64,000 bases of DNA from JAUNKE01 sp041853585. Lineage in GTDB: Bacteria > Bacillota > Clostridia > Peptostreptococcales > Filifactoraceae. Under the pieces are notes generated by a model that was not told where the DNA came from, did no database searches, and worked only from the letters and a program-made list of their open reading frames with translations. Positions within the stretch are counted from its first letter, which is position 1. Each line of letters opens with the position of its first letter. The DNA is taken from the NCBI GenBank assembly GCA_041853585.1, contig JBGZSM010000056.1, positions 24,664 through 88,663 of the forward strand, written 5' to 3'. The position numbers and the translations under genes are program-made. Below, in pieces: positions 17,552 through 26,104 of this stretch.

Positions 17552-17632
17552 ATGGTTATACTTATTATTTTTGTAATTGTAGCATTGATTGGAATATGGG
17601 TGCTCAAAGGTCGAAACGAAGATAACGAATAG
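17552..17632 (+). CDS. Small membrane peptide B of the tandem family, 26 residues
   Basis: The ATG at 17552 follows peptide A by 8 bases, and its ribosome site (AGGAGA) overlaps the stop codon of peptide A, so translation is probably coupled. The product is a hydrophobic helix (MVILIIFVIVALIGI) and the tail WVLKGRNEDNE, differing from peptide A at one tail position. The hydrophobic parts differ far more than the tails, indicating constraint on the tail. No similarity to a named family is recognised with confidence. Confidence 0.75.
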   Translation: MVILIIFVIVALIGIWVLKGRNEDNE

Positions 17633-17636
17633 AACT

Positions 17637-17712
17637 ATGGTTGTGCTATTTCTGTGCTCATAGCATGGATTGCAATTGTTGCTCGAAGGTCGCAAGCGAA
17701 GAGGATGAGTAA
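17637..17712 (+). pseudogene. Degenerate third copy of the small membrane-peptide gene
   Basis: Beginning at ATG 17637, four bases after the stop of peptide B, the DNA aligns with the end of peptide B (ctcgaaggtcgcaagcgaag versus ctcaaaggtcgaaacgaag). The frame has a TAG at codon 9 and frame changes. Removing a single G in caagcgaa restores a tail reading GRNEEDE-stop that ends at 17712. The ribosome site found before peptide B is absent here. This looks like a decayed paralogue, direct evidence of tandem duplication. Confidence 0.6.
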
Positions 17713-17761
17713 TTTGTTTATGAGATGCTCTTTTGACAAGAGCGGAAAAAAAGGAGAAGTT

Positions 17762-17848
17762 ATGCCCATCATTTTGGTATTGATTATCTTTGTGCTCGTA
17801 GGACTGATAACGATGTGGGTGTTCAAGGGAAAAGACGACGAGGAATAG
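17762..17848 (+). CDS. Small membrane peptide D of the tandem family, 28 residues
   Basis: The ATG at 17762 has AAGGAGA four to five bases upstream. The product is a hydrophobic helix (MPIILVLIIFVLVGLITM) and the tail WVFKGKDDEE, which aligns with WVLKGRNEDDE of peptide A. A longer in-frame reading from about 17654 exists but crosses the degenerate copy and has no ribosome site. A perfect hairpin GCTCTT-ttgac-AAGAGC (17727-17743) lies just upstream without a T-run. It is the most diverged intact member, so duplication is not recent. Confidence 0.75.
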   Translation: MPIILVLIIFVLVGLITMWVFKGKDDEE

Positions 17849-17933
17849 ACTTTGTTTCCAAGTGATGCAAAGGCGAATTTCTTAAAAGATTTGAAGTGAT
17901 ATTCGTTTTACGAAGTGTCAAAAGGTGAATGTG

Positions 17934-18836
17934 ATGAATGACTTGGCTCAAAAAAGAGCGATTTGGATCGGTTGTTTGTGCGCATTGGGAAGTGAAACGC
18001 TTTTCGGATTGAGCTATGTTTTTACAAAAAATGCGCTTGATATGGCAAGCCCGATTGACTTGCTTGCCGGTCGCTTTATCGTGGCATTTCTTGCAATGCG
18101 TCTGTGTATTGCGATGAACCGGATTCGAATCGATTTGAAATTAAAAGACAAAAAATCGGTTGCGCTGGTTGCGCTATGCAATCCGGTGCTGTATTTTCTT
18201 GCGGAAACTTTCGGGATTGCGTGGACAACGGCATCCGAAAGCGGTGCTTTTTTGGCGGGAATACCGATTGCCTCGCTGCTGGCTTCCGCTTTAATTTTGA
18301 AGAAAAAACCGAATCGACTGCAGCTTATCGGAATTTGTATCACTTTATGCGGTGTGTTGTGGACGGTTTTTGCAGTCGGCATGAAAGCATCTTTTTCCGT
18401 CATCGGTTATGCGATGCTCTTTGCCGGAGTCGTATTCTATGCGCTCTACGGAGTTTTCGTTGAAAAACTCGAGGATTTTACTTCCGTTGAAATTACATAT
18501 ATCATGATTTTCTCCGGAGCGGTTTTCTTCGCCATATTTGCGCTGATTCATGCATGGATATTCAAAAGCTTTACCTTTTCTCTTGCGCTTTCGGATGCAA
18601 AATTTATTTTGGCGGTAATCTATCAGGGGGTGGGTTGCTCGATTTTGGCTTTCTTCATGTCCAATCATGCGATTGCCAAGCTCGGTATGAATCGGCTCGC
18701 TTCTTTTATCGGTATTGCAACCGTAGTTTCTATTTTGTCGGGTGTAATTTTTTTGAAAGAAGATTTTTCCAAAGCACAAATTTTAGGAGCACTTCTGATT
18801 ATAAGTGGAGTATATGTCGCCAACTATAAGCAATAG
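17934..18836 (+). CDS. EamA/DMT-family transporter
   Basis: The 300-residue protein has ten predicted helices in two EamA repeats: GSETLFGLSYVFTKNALDMA with ASPIDLLAGRFIVAF in the first, and GYAMLFAGVVFYALYGVFVE through LGALLIISGVYVANY in the second. The drug/metabolite transporter superfamily exports amino acids, nucleosides or metabolites; the substrate cannot be read from sequence. The ATG at 17934 has AAAGGTGA upstream; a GTG at 17925 is less likely. It follows the small-peptide cluster by 85 bases without an obvious terminator, so co-transcription with the peptides is possible. Confidence 0.85.
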   Translation: MNDLAQKRAIWIGCLCALGSETLFGLSYVFTKNALDMASPIDLLAGRFIVAFLAMRLCIAMNRIRIDLKLKDKKSVALVALCNPVLYFLAETFGIAWTTASESGAFLAGIPIASLLASALILKKKPNRLQLIGICITLCGVLWTVFAVGMKASFSVIGYAMLFAGVVFYALYGVFVEKLEDFTSVEITYIMIFSGAVFFAIFALIHAWIFKSFTFSLALSDAKFILAVIYQGVGCSILAFFMSNHAIAKLGMNRLASFIGIATVVSILSGVIFLKEDFSKAQILGALLIISGVYVANYKQ

Positions 18837-18844
18837 GAGGAATA

Positions 18845-19450
18845 ATGAAATTAAGTCATATTATTTTGAAGGTCAAAAATCTGGACGATGCGGTTAAAGA
18901 GTATCGAGATAAAGGATTTGTTGTGGAATACGGGAAATCCAAAAATCCGTACAATGCGCTGATTTATTTTTCGGAAGGTCCTTATGTGGAGCTGTTGGCT
19001 TCGACGGGAATGCCGGGCATCATCAAATTTCTGATGCGTCTGTTTGGGAAGGGTAGTATGATTGACAGATTGGAGAAGCTTGACAACAGCGAAAACGGCT
19101 ATTGCGAATTGGCGCTGGAAAATTACAAGGACAATTTGTCGGAGGAGATGGAGATTTTGAAAAAACATGGGATAGGAAGTGTCAGCATGCCGAGTCGTCG
19201 CTTGGACACATACGGCAGAGACCTACGATTTCAACTCGCTATGCCCGATGTGCTCAATGTTCCTTTTATGATGACTTATTTTTCGGAGGATCCGAAGCCG
19301 AAGCATTTTATTCATCCCAACGGGATCAGAAGGGTCAAAAAGGTGATTTATAAAACCGATGCCAATCGATTTGATGTGATTCGGGAATTATGTGATGACG
19401 AAGGATTGGAATTGGCGGAAGGAAAAGGAATCGAAGTGGAATTTGAATAA
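18845..19450 (+). CDS. VOC (glyoxalase-like) family protein
   Basis: The 201-residue protein begins with a typical VOC beta-alpha-beta unit (MKLSHIILKVKNLDDAVKEY ... FVVEYG) and continues with YVELLAS and MPSRRLDTYGRDLRFQ, resembling the glyoxalase-3/DUF-type single-chain members. Metal ligands are not fully clear (His5 and Glu53 are candidates). Reaction and substrate are unknown. It is 8 bases downstream of the EamA transporter with GGAGG upstream, so the two are likely one transcript ending at the terminator at 19455. Confidence 0.75.
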   Translation: MKLSHIILKVKNLDDAVKEYRDKGFVVEYGKSKNPYNALIYFSEGPYVELLASTGMPGIIKFLMRLFGKGSMIDRLEKLDNSENGYCELALENYKDNLSEEMEILKKHGIGSVSMPSRRLDTYGRDLRFQLAMPDVLNVPFMMTYFSEDPKPKHFIHPNGIRRVKKVIYKTDANRFDVIRELCDDEGLELAEGKGIEVEFE

Positions 19451-19454
19451 AAGC

Positions 19455-19526
19455 GACCGTCGCTGCAATAGCTCAAAATCTTCCGATTGGCGTTTTGGAC
19501 GATTGTAACGACGGTCTTTTGTTTTG
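19455..19526 (+). terminator. Terminator after the EamA-VOC pair
   Basis: gaccgtcg (19455-19462) pairs with cgacggtc (19509-19516) around a long loop, followed by ttttgtttt. Confidence 0.6.
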
Positions 19527-19642
19527 AATTAAAAATGCAACTTTTCAGCTTGTTGTTTTGGCCGTCCGTTTGATTCGGATTGCTTTGCGCTCAATGCGAT
19601 GGATTCTCTACTTTCTCCATTCGTTTCAAAAATAAATTTCTA

Positions 19643-20755
19643 TTATTTGTATAAAGAAATGATTTCGAGTACGAGCTCCGAGACCTTTACCAAGTCTTTG
19701 ACATATAGATGCTCGTCGAGTGAATGGGCTTTGCGCTCACCGATTCCGAGATTGATGGCGGTGATGCCTTTGCCGTTGATGATATTCGTGTCCGAGCCGC
19801 CGCCCGTAGCTTGCGTAAACGGATTGAGCCCGACATTTTTGCAAGCGGTAAAAGCATTTTTGACAATCTCATCATCCGCATTTACTTGGAATGAAGAATA
19901 CATACGATGGTGCTCGACCTCAACCGAGCCGCCGAATTTTTGTGCCGCTTTTTCAAAGCAATCAATCATGTGCTTGGATTGCGCTTCGAGTTTGCTATCG
20001 ACCAAAGAGCGCGCCTCCGAAGTGACATACACTTCTTCCGCGACAATATTAGTGACAGTTCCCCCCTCGATGCGTCCGATGTTTGCGGTGGTCTCGCTGT
20101 CGATACGAAGCAAATTCATATTCGCAATCGCCTCCGCCGCGATAACGATGGCGGAAATTCCGTCTTCCGGTGCCACGCCGGCATGTGCCGCGCGACCCTT
20201 TACTTTGAAATTGATTTTGTCCTGCGCCGGTCCCTGAATGATAATCTGGCCGGGGTCGCCGCCGCTGTCGAGTACGAAACAATGTCTTGCGCCGAATTGA
20301 CTGTAATCGAGCGCCTTCGCTCCATGCAGACCGCCTTCTTCAAAAACGGAAAATGCGAGATGAATGTCACCATGCGCTAAGTTATTTTCTTTAACTACAC
20401 GAATCGCTTCGATGATTGCGGCGATGCCCGCCTTGTCATCCGATGCCAAAATCGTCGTGCCGTCGCTGCGGATAACGCCGTCCTTCAAAATCGGTTTAAT
20501 ATTCATGCCCGGTGAAACGGTGTCCATGTGACAGCTGAAAATAATCGGCTCGCCCTGCGTGTTTCCTTTGAGTGTGGCGATGAGATTGCCGGTATTGCTT
20601 CCGGTTTGCGCCATCGTGTCATCGATATAAACTGACAGTCCGAGACTTTCCAATTCTTTCTTGAGAAAATCCGCAAATTCTTTTTCCGATTTGGTAGGAG
20701 AAGAAATCTGCACATAATCCATAAAATTTTTTACAACTCTTTCCTGATTTACCAT
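19643..20755 (-). CDS. M20-family peptidase, peptidase T-like
   Basis: The 370-residue dinuclear zinc aminopeptidase has the M20 metal ligands visible: SCHMDTVSPG (His and catalytic Asp), ILASDDKAGIAA (bridging Asp), FEEGGLHGA (catalytic Glu plus Glu ligand) and the distal EHLYVKDL region. The inserted dimerisation domain begins at FKVKGRAAHAGVAPEDG. It is about 40 residues shorter than classical PepT and resembles Bacillus YqjE-like proteins, which are annotated as tripeptidases without firm substrate data. Its own extended -10 promoter and AAGGAGGAG site indicate a single-gene unit. Confidence 0.88.
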   Translation of the reverse strand: MVNQERVVKNFMDYVQISSPTKSEKEFADFLKKELESLGLSVYIDDTMAQTGSNTGNLIATLKGNTQGEPIIFSCHMDTVSPGMNIKPILKDGVIRSDGTTILASDDKAGIAAIIEAIRVVKENNLAHGDIHLAFSVFEEGGLHGAKALDYSQFGARHCFVLDSGGDPGQIIIQGPAQDKINFKVKGRAAHAGVAPEDGISAIVIAAEAIANMNLLRIDSETTANIGRIEGGTVTNIVAEEVYVTSEARSLVDSKLEAQSKHMIDCFEKAAQKFGGSVEVEHHRMYSSFQVNADDEIVKNAFTACKNVGLNPFTQATGGGSDTNIINGKGITAINLGIGERKAHSLDEHLYVKDLVKVSELVLEIISLYK

Positions 20756-20780
20756 AGCTCCTCCTTAAGTTCTTTTCTCA

Positions 20781-20789
20781 ATTATATCA
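20781..20789 (-). promoter_or_regulatory. Extended -10 promoter of the peptidase T-like gene
   Basis: On the minus strand TGA-TATAAT, about 25 bases upstream of the start. A -35 is not obvious. Confidence 0.45.
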
Positions 20790-20972
20790 TGTCAAACACG
20801 AATATTAAATGTAGTTTTTTGTTTTGAATTCAAAATAGGATTCATCTTTTTTTGCTCAAAAATTTTTTGAGCAATGCTGTTATGCGGAAAAAGTAAAAAG
20901 ATTCTTGTCTAAGATGAAATGTAAAACGAAAAACATTTTGCTATATTATTTGTCTTGATAAAATATGAGGTC

Positions 20973-21001
20973 TTGACAAAAGAGGATTTATAGAATAATA
21001 T
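20973..21001 (+). promoter_or_regulatory. Promoter of the TetR-ABC-ECF cassette
   Basis: A perfect TTGACA (20973-20978), a 17-base spacer and TAATAT (20996-21001). The -10 is overlapped by the palindromic operators. Confidence 0.8.
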
Positions 21002-21027
21002 ATCGGTGATATATATCGGTGATATAT
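20998..21027 (+). promoter_or_regulatory. Two overlapping palindromic operators, probable TetR sites
   Basis: The 17-base perfect inverted repeat ATATATCGGTGATATAT (arms ATATATC/GATATAT, centre GGT) occurs twice, at 20998-21014 and 21011-21027, offset by 13 bases. The first covers the -10 and the second the expected transcription start. This is the classic position for an autorepressor, here the TetR protein encoded 15 bases downstream. Confidence 0.8.
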
Positions 21028-21041
21028 TATAAGGAGGATAG

Positions 21042-21659
21042 GTGAATACTTTGTCGGAAACACGAAAAAAAATTTTAGAAATCGGAAAGAAAGAATTTCT
21101 TGAAAAGGGATATAAAGATGCATCTCTTCGAGGAATTGTAAAAAATGCAGGATTCACTCAAGGTGCTTTTTACGGATATTATAAAGATAAGGAATCGCTT
21201 TTTTCAGATTTGGTTTCAGAAGTAGCTGAAAATTTGGTGACGGAGTTCAAGAGAGCTCAGGAAGTTTATTTTGATTTAATAAAAAAGGATAATACGAAAA
21301 TCAGCAGGGAATTGTCCGTAGAGCATCTTAATATTTTTGTAAATTACATTTACGATCATTTTGATGTCTTTAAATTGCTTATTTGTTGTGCGGAAGGAAC
21401 GAAGTACGAAAATTATATTCATGACCTTGTTGAACTGGAAGTTTCGGTCAGCAAGAAGTATTACAAATTACTGGAAGATGAAGGAAAAATTGAAGGGAAG
21501 GTCAGTGATAATCTGCATCATATGATAACAAGTGCATATTTTACAGCGGTATTTGAAACGGTGGTTCATGATATGAGTAGAGAAGAAGCTTTAAAGTATA
21601 TTAAGGAATTAGCACTTTTTTTTAATTCCGGTTGGGAAGGGATACTCAAAATCAAATAA
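21042..21659 (+). CDS. TetR/AcrR-family regulator of the cassette
   Basis: The 205-residue protein has the TetR DNA-binding domain at residues 5-50: TRKKILEIGKKEFLEKGYKD, ASLRGIVKNAGFTQGAFYGY and YKDKESLF. The C-terminal ligand domain is unassigned. The start is GTG at 21042 with AAGGAGG four bases upstream; a TTG three codons later is spaced too far. The paired operators over its promoter suggest autorepression and control of the nine following genes. The ligand is unknown but is probably the compound handled by the transporters. Read-through into the ABC genes is expected, since no terminator was seen in the 121-base gap. Confidence 0.88.
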   Translation: MNTLSETRKKILEIGKKEFLEKGYKDASLRGIVKNAGFTQGAFYGYYKDKESLFSDLVSEVAENLVTEFKRAQEVYFDLIKKDNTKISRELSVEHLNIFVNYIYDHFDVFKLLICCAEGTKYENYIHDLVELEVSVSKKYYKLLEDEGKIEGKVSDNLHHMITSAYFTAVFETVVHDMSREEALKYIKELALFFNSGWEGILKIK

Positions 21660-21780
21660 ATATTTCGGAGATGTTTTTAACATGCCTTTTCACTAAAAAA
21701 TTTCGAAGGGTTGCCCGGGATTTTTTCAGGTGAATTCTTGCGGATATTTGCTCAATGAGATTCTTTATTGGAGGATGATG

Positions 21781-23514
21781 ATGAAAGATGATAATTCTGT
21801 TTTATGGATATTGCATTTTGCAAAACAATGTAAAGGAAAGATGATCGCTTCCGTAATTCTTGCGATGCTTGGATCTGTAAGCGGAATGATTCCTTATTTT
21901 GCCGTATCGATTATGATTCAAGCGATATACGAAGGCGATTTTGTGATGAACAAGATGGTTTTTTTGGCATTTGTTGCTTTTTTAGGATATCTTGGAAAAA
22001 CATGGTTTTCCGTACTGTCCACGATATTATCTCATCGCAGCGCATTTTTAATTTTGAAAAGCATTCGAAGCAGTTTGTCGGAAAAACTTTCTAGAATGCC
22101 TATGGGGAAAATTTTAGATACTCCATCCGGTAAGTACAAGACAATATTGGTGGATACGGTGGAAAAATTGGAATTACCTTTGGCGCATTTGATTCCGGAA
22201 TTGACTGCAAATATTTTGATTCCGATTTTTATATTAATCTATTTATTCGTTTTGGATTTCAGGGTAGCTCTGTTTTCTTTAATAACGATACCGATCGGCA
22301 TGTTTTGTTATATGGGAATGATGAAAGACTATCAAACTCGATATGCAAGAGTTCTCACGGCGGGAAAGAATATGGATGTGGCCATCGTGGAATATATAGG
22401 GGGAATAGAAGTAATAAAAACTTTCCGGCAAAGTGAAGTTTCTTATCAAAAATATAGCGATGCGGTGAAAGAAAACAAGCTTTCAAAATCCGATTGGTTT
22501 TTGAAAACCAATCCCTATTATACGATAGGAATTGCAATTATGCCGTCTTGTCTTCTCGGGGTACTTCCGATGGGCAGTTTTTTGTTTGTTCAAGGGAGTC
22601 TGTCGGCGCCAACTTTCATCACCAGTATCATACTTTCGATGAGTTTGGTAAAACCTCTTATACAAGCGCTGGAATATACGGACAGTTTAGCTATGGTGGA
22701 TTCCACCGTCAAAGAAGTGGCGATGCTTTTGAAAGAAGAAGAGTTGCAAAGACCGGAGCAGAGCGTGAAGCTTACGAATCATGTGCTCGAGTTTTCAAAT
22801 GTCAGCTTTGCATATGATGAGCAGCAAGTGCTTTCGGAAGTATCTTTCACAATAAAACCATCTACGATAACGGCGATTGTAGGACCTTCCGGCTCGGGAA
22901 AATCAACCATCGCCAGATTAATTGCATCCTTCTGGGAGTCAAGTAGCGGAGAGATTACGGTCGGAGGATTTAATTTAAAAAACATTCCTCTACGACAGGC
23001 TATGGAGATAGTATCCTATGTCTCGCAGGAGAATTTTCTTTTTAATCGGACGATTCGAGAGAATATCCGATTGGGAAATTCGAAAGCATCTGACGAAGAG
23101 ATAGAATATGCGGCAAAAAAAGCAGGCTGTCATGATTTCATTATGAGTCTTCCACAAGGATATGATACAAAAGCGGGAGATTGCGGCAATGCTTTATCGG
23201 GAGGGGAGCGCCAACGAATAACGATAGCCAGGGCCATTTTAAAAGATAGTCCCATTATCGTTTTGGATGAGGCGACTTCCTTCACGGATCCTGAAAATGA
23301 AGCATTGATACAGGAATCTCTGAACGCATTGATTAAAGATAAAACTCTCATTGTTATTGCACATCGTTTAGGGACCATCGTTGGTGCGGATCAAATTTTA
23401 GTTATGGATAAAGGTCGGCTGACGGATATCGGGAATCATGAAGAACTGCTCAAATGTAGTAATTTGTATCAGACTCTTTGGAAGGCATATGATGAAACAA
23501 GAAGTATGAAATAG
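21781..23514 (+). CDS. ABC half-transporter 1 (fused permease and ATPase, IrtA/YbtP-like)
   Basis: The 577-residue protein has six membrane helices in residues 1-310 and an ATPase domain from about 325: Walker A GPSGSGKST, Q-loop SYVSQENF, signature LSGGERQR, Walker B IIVLDEAT with intact catalytic Glu, switch His in IAHRLG. The fold is that of type IV exporters, but the YbtPQ/IrtAB subgroup of this family imports metallophores, and these two adjacent half-transporters resemble that subgroup. The start at 21781 is the last of three consecutive ATGs, best spaced from TTGGAGG. It probably heterodimerises with the next gene product, 11 bases downstream. Confidence 0.88.
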   Translation: MKDDNSVLWILHFAKQCKGKMIASVILAMLGSVSGMIPYFAVSIMIQAIYEGDFVMNKMVFLAFVAFLGYLGKTWFSVLSTILSHRSAFLILKSIRSSLSEKLSRMPMGKILDTPSGKYKTILVDTVEKLELPLAHLIPELTANILIPIFILIYLFVLDFRVALFSLITIPIGMFCYMGMMKDYQTRYARVLTAGKNMDVAIVEYIGGIEVIKTFRQSEVSYQKYSDAVKENKLSKSDWFLKTNPYYTIGIAIMPSCLLGVLPMGSFLFVQGSLSAPTFITSIILSMSLVKPLIQALEYTDSLAMVDSTVKEVAMLLKEEELQRPEQSVKLTNHVLEFSNVSFAYDEQQVLSEVSFTIKPSTITAIVGPSGSGKSTIARLIASFWESSSGEITVGGFNLKNIPLRQAMEIVSYVSQENFLFNRTIRENIRLGNSKASDEEIEYAAKKAGCHDFIMSLPQGYDTKAGDCGNALSGGERQRITIARAILKDSPIIVLDEATSFTDPENEALIQESLNALIKDKTLIVIAHRLGTIVGADQILVMDKGRLTDIGNHEELLKCSNLYQTLWKAYDETRSMK

Positions 23515-23525
23515 GAGGATGCTCG

Positions 23526-25271
23526 ATGATTAACATGCTTAAGAGATTGTTGGTATTTTCAGGAGCTCAAAAGAATAACCTGCTAAAATCTTTTGCATAT
23601 AGTTTTTTCGATTCGGTATTTGCCGTAATGCCTGTGATGGCTGTTCTTTCGGTATTAAACGCAATACTTTTGCAAAAGAGTGGTCAGGAGATATCTTATT
23701 CCATCGTTTGGCTCTCGCTGACAATTATGCTGATAAGCATTATCGGACGGATTTGTTTCGGATACTTTTCGTCGATAAAAAGAACTTTGGGAAGTTTTGA
23801 CATGTGCGCCGACAAGCATATTGAAATCGGAGAAAAGTTGAAATCTGCTCCGATGGGATTTTTTGATAAGAATAGACTGGGCGATATCACGGCTGCAATT
23901 ACAACAACTTTGAGTGATATTGAAACCAGTGCCGTGATGATTTTTGATAAAATTATCAATGGCTTTATCCATGCGCTGATTATAAATATATGGCTGTTCT
24001 TTTACGAATGGCACATCGGAGTGATCACTTTTTTGGGTCTGTCGGTGTCGTTGGTAATTTATTTCATCATGCAATCCGCATCCAAAAAACTGTCTCCGAG
24101 AAGACAGGCGGCACAAGCCGATTTGGTTGTCGCATTTTTGGAATTTGTTCAAGGAATGTCGGTAATTAAATCATTTGGCTTGGATAAGGAATCGGGCAAA
24201 ACGGTTCATGCGGCGATAGAAAGAAGCGCGAAAGCGAATATACAATTGGAGAGCGTATTTTCAGTTCTTACAGGAGCATATCAAACAGCCTTTAAAATAG
24301 CTGCCTCGCTGATACTGATATGGGTTCCTTATCTTTTGTGGGTAAAGGAAATCTCTATGGAAAAGACTTTTTTGTTGTTGATATCCAGCTTTGTCATTTA
24401 TTCTCATATAGAACTCATAGGAAGTGTCGCTTCAATTGCGCGTGTGGTGGATGCTTCGCTGGACAGAATGGAGATGGTAATGAATATTCCGTGTTTAGAC
24501 GAGTCCGGAACGGAAATTACTCCATCTCATTTCGATATTGAAATAAAAGATGTAAATTTTTCATATTCCGATAAAGAAACACTCCATCATATAAATTTAA
24601 TAATACCGGAAAAAACTTCCTGTGCCATCGTCGGTCCGTCCGGATCCGGGAAAACAACACTTTGTCATTTAATTGCAAGGTTTTGGGATATTGATTCCGG
24701 TGAGATAAAATTGGGCGGTCATAATATAAAAGATTATAACTCTGACAGTCTGTTGAAGAATTTTTCTATTGTTTTTCAAAATGTATATCTTTTTGAAGAC
24801 AGTATCGCAAACAATATTCGCTTCGGCAATCCTCTTGCAAGCTACGAGGAGATTGTAGAGGTTGCCAAAAAAGCCTGTTGCCATGATTTTATTATGGAAT
24901 TGCCCGATGGATATGATACCAAAGTGGGAGAAAAAGGCTCTTTGTTATCCGGCGGTGAAAAACAAAGAATTTCCATTGCGCGAAGTTTATTGAAGGATGC
25001 ACCGATTGTGATTTTGGATGAAGCGACAGCGAGTGTTGACCCGGAGAATGAATGGGAACTTCAAAAGGCAATCGCCGAATTGACAAAAGATAAGACCGTT
25101 ATTTTGATTGCGCATCGCTTATCCACCGTTCGGCGAGCGGACCAGATTGTTGTACTTGACAAAGGGGAGATTGTTCAGCGAGGAACTCACGATACTTTGA
25201 TTCGGGAAGAAGGAATTTATCAGCGATTTGTGGAACTGAAAGAAAGGGCGATAGGGTGGCATCTGAAATGA
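23526..25271 (+). CDS. ABC half-transporter 2 (fused permease and ATPase, IrtB/YbtQ-like)
   Basis: The 581-residue partner of the preceding half-transporter has six helices, then an ATPase domain with Walker A GPSGSGKTT, signature LSGGEKQR, Walker B IVILDEAT followed by ASVDPENE, and switch His in IAHRLS. Both half-transporters keep the catalytic Glu, so both sites may hydrolyse ATP. The two are clearly paralogous (ARFWD/ASFWE, KACCHDFIMELPDGYDTK against KAGCHDFIMSLPQGYDTK). The stop overlaps the start of the methyltransferase gene. Direction of transport is not decided by sequence; the neighbouring ECF importer favours uptake of a chelate or cofactor. Confidence 0.88.
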   Translation: MINMLKRLLVFSGAQKNNLLKSFAYSFFDSVFAVMPVMAVLSVLNAILLQKSGQEISYSIVWLSLTIMLISIIGRICFGYFSSIKRTLGSFDMCADKHIEIGEKLKSAPMGFFDKNRLGDITAAITTTLSDIETSAVMIFDKIINGFIHALIINIWLFFYEWHIGVITFLGLSVSLVIYFIMQSASKKLSPRRQAAQADLVVAFLEFVQGMSVIKSFGLDKESGKTVHAAIERSAKANIQLESVFSVLTGAYQTAFKIAASLILIWVPYLLWVKEISMEKTFLLLISSFVIYSHIELIGSVASIARVVDASLDRMEMVMNIPCLDESGTEITPSHFDIEIKDVNFSYSDKETLHHINLIIPEKTSCAIVGPSGSGKTTLCHLIARFWDIDSGEIKLGGHNIKDYNSDSLLKNFSIVFQNVYLFEDSIANNIRFGNPLASYEEIVEVAKKACCHDFIMELPDGYDTKVGEKGSLLSGGEKQRISIARSLLKDAPIVILDEATASVDPENEWELQKAIAELTKDKTVILIAHRLSTVRRADQIVVLDKGEIVQRGTHDTLIREEGIYQRFVELKERAIGWHLK

Positions 25272-26020
25272 CAAGAGTTGAAGATTTAAAAAATAATTGG
25301 GATGAAAGTGCTTCCGAGCAGGGGAAGTATTTAATGGAGGAACTGTCTCTCGTTGGAGTGGCATGGGAATCTTTACTTAGAGAGCAGCTTTCGGGGAAAA
25401 AGTCGGGGAAAATCCTGGATATCGGATGCGGAACGGGTTTTTTATCCATTCTGCTTGCGAAACTTGGATTTGAAGTAACCGCAATAGATATAAGTGCAGG
25501 AATGCTGAAGGAAGCGAAAAGAATTGCGGAACATCACGGCGTCGGAGAAAAGATTTGTTTTATTGAACAAGATGCGGCAACAATCAAATTTCCGCCCGAG
25601 AGTTTTGATGCCGTGGTGTCCAGACATGCTTCCTGGCTATTTAAGGAGCCGGAAAAGATTTATGAAAGGTGTTTTGAAATATTGACTCCGGGCGGAGTAA
25701 TGCTGAACTTTGATGCAAATTGGTTGTTGCCCGTTTATAATGCTGAAACGAGGCTTCGTTTCGAAGAGGATGAGAAAGCGCTCATTGCAAAGTGCGGAGC
25801 CTTCGAAGATTATTATCATCATACTGAAATTATAAATATGCTTTTGCAGTTACCTCTTGCGCAAGAAGACAGACCGCATTGGGATTGGAGAATCTGTGAA
25901 GATATAGGATTTATCCATACGAAAGTTATTGCAGCTTTAAGCGAAAGTCTTTTCCATCCTTTTTTTGCAATGAGATACAGACAAATACCTACATTCTTGA
26001 TTCGAGCACAAAAAAGTTGA
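25268..26020 (+). CDS. Class I SAM-dependent methyltransferase
   Basis: The 250-residue protein has motif I ILDIGCGTGFLSILLAKLGF, motif II VTAIDISAGML, and the post-II region FDAVVSRHASWLF. It resembles UbiE/bioC-like small-molecule methyltransferases. The start is taken at the ATG of an ATGA overlap with the previous stop (25268); a GTG at 25256 is possible. Its tight coupling to the ABC genes implies that it acts on the transported compound, for example opening or modifying a tetrapyrrole or metallophore after uptake. This is an inference from position only. Confidence 0.82.
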   Translation: MTRVEDLKNNWDESASEQGKYLMEELSLVGVAWESLLREQLSGKKSGKILDIGCGTGFLSILLAKLGFEVTAIDISAGMLKEAKRIAEHHGVGEKICFIEQDAATIKFPPESFDAVVSRHASWLFKEPEKIYERCFEILTPGGVMLNFDANWLLPVYNAETRLRFEEDEKALIAKCGAFEDYYHHTEIINMLLQLPLAQEDRPHWDWRICEDIGFIHTKVIAALSESLFHPFFAMRYRQIPTFLIRAQKS

Positions 26021-26104
26021 ATCGATCGAAAAGTTCGATATATGAACAACTCTTGTTTATAAAATATTTTCAGAACATATTAAGTTGAAACAAAAAGGCG
26101 GATT

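Noticed and set aside
17654..17848. A single 64-residue protein covering the last small peptide
   Set aside because: Its upstream half crosses the degenerate peptide copy and lacks a ribosome site; AAGGAGA marks the real start at 17762.
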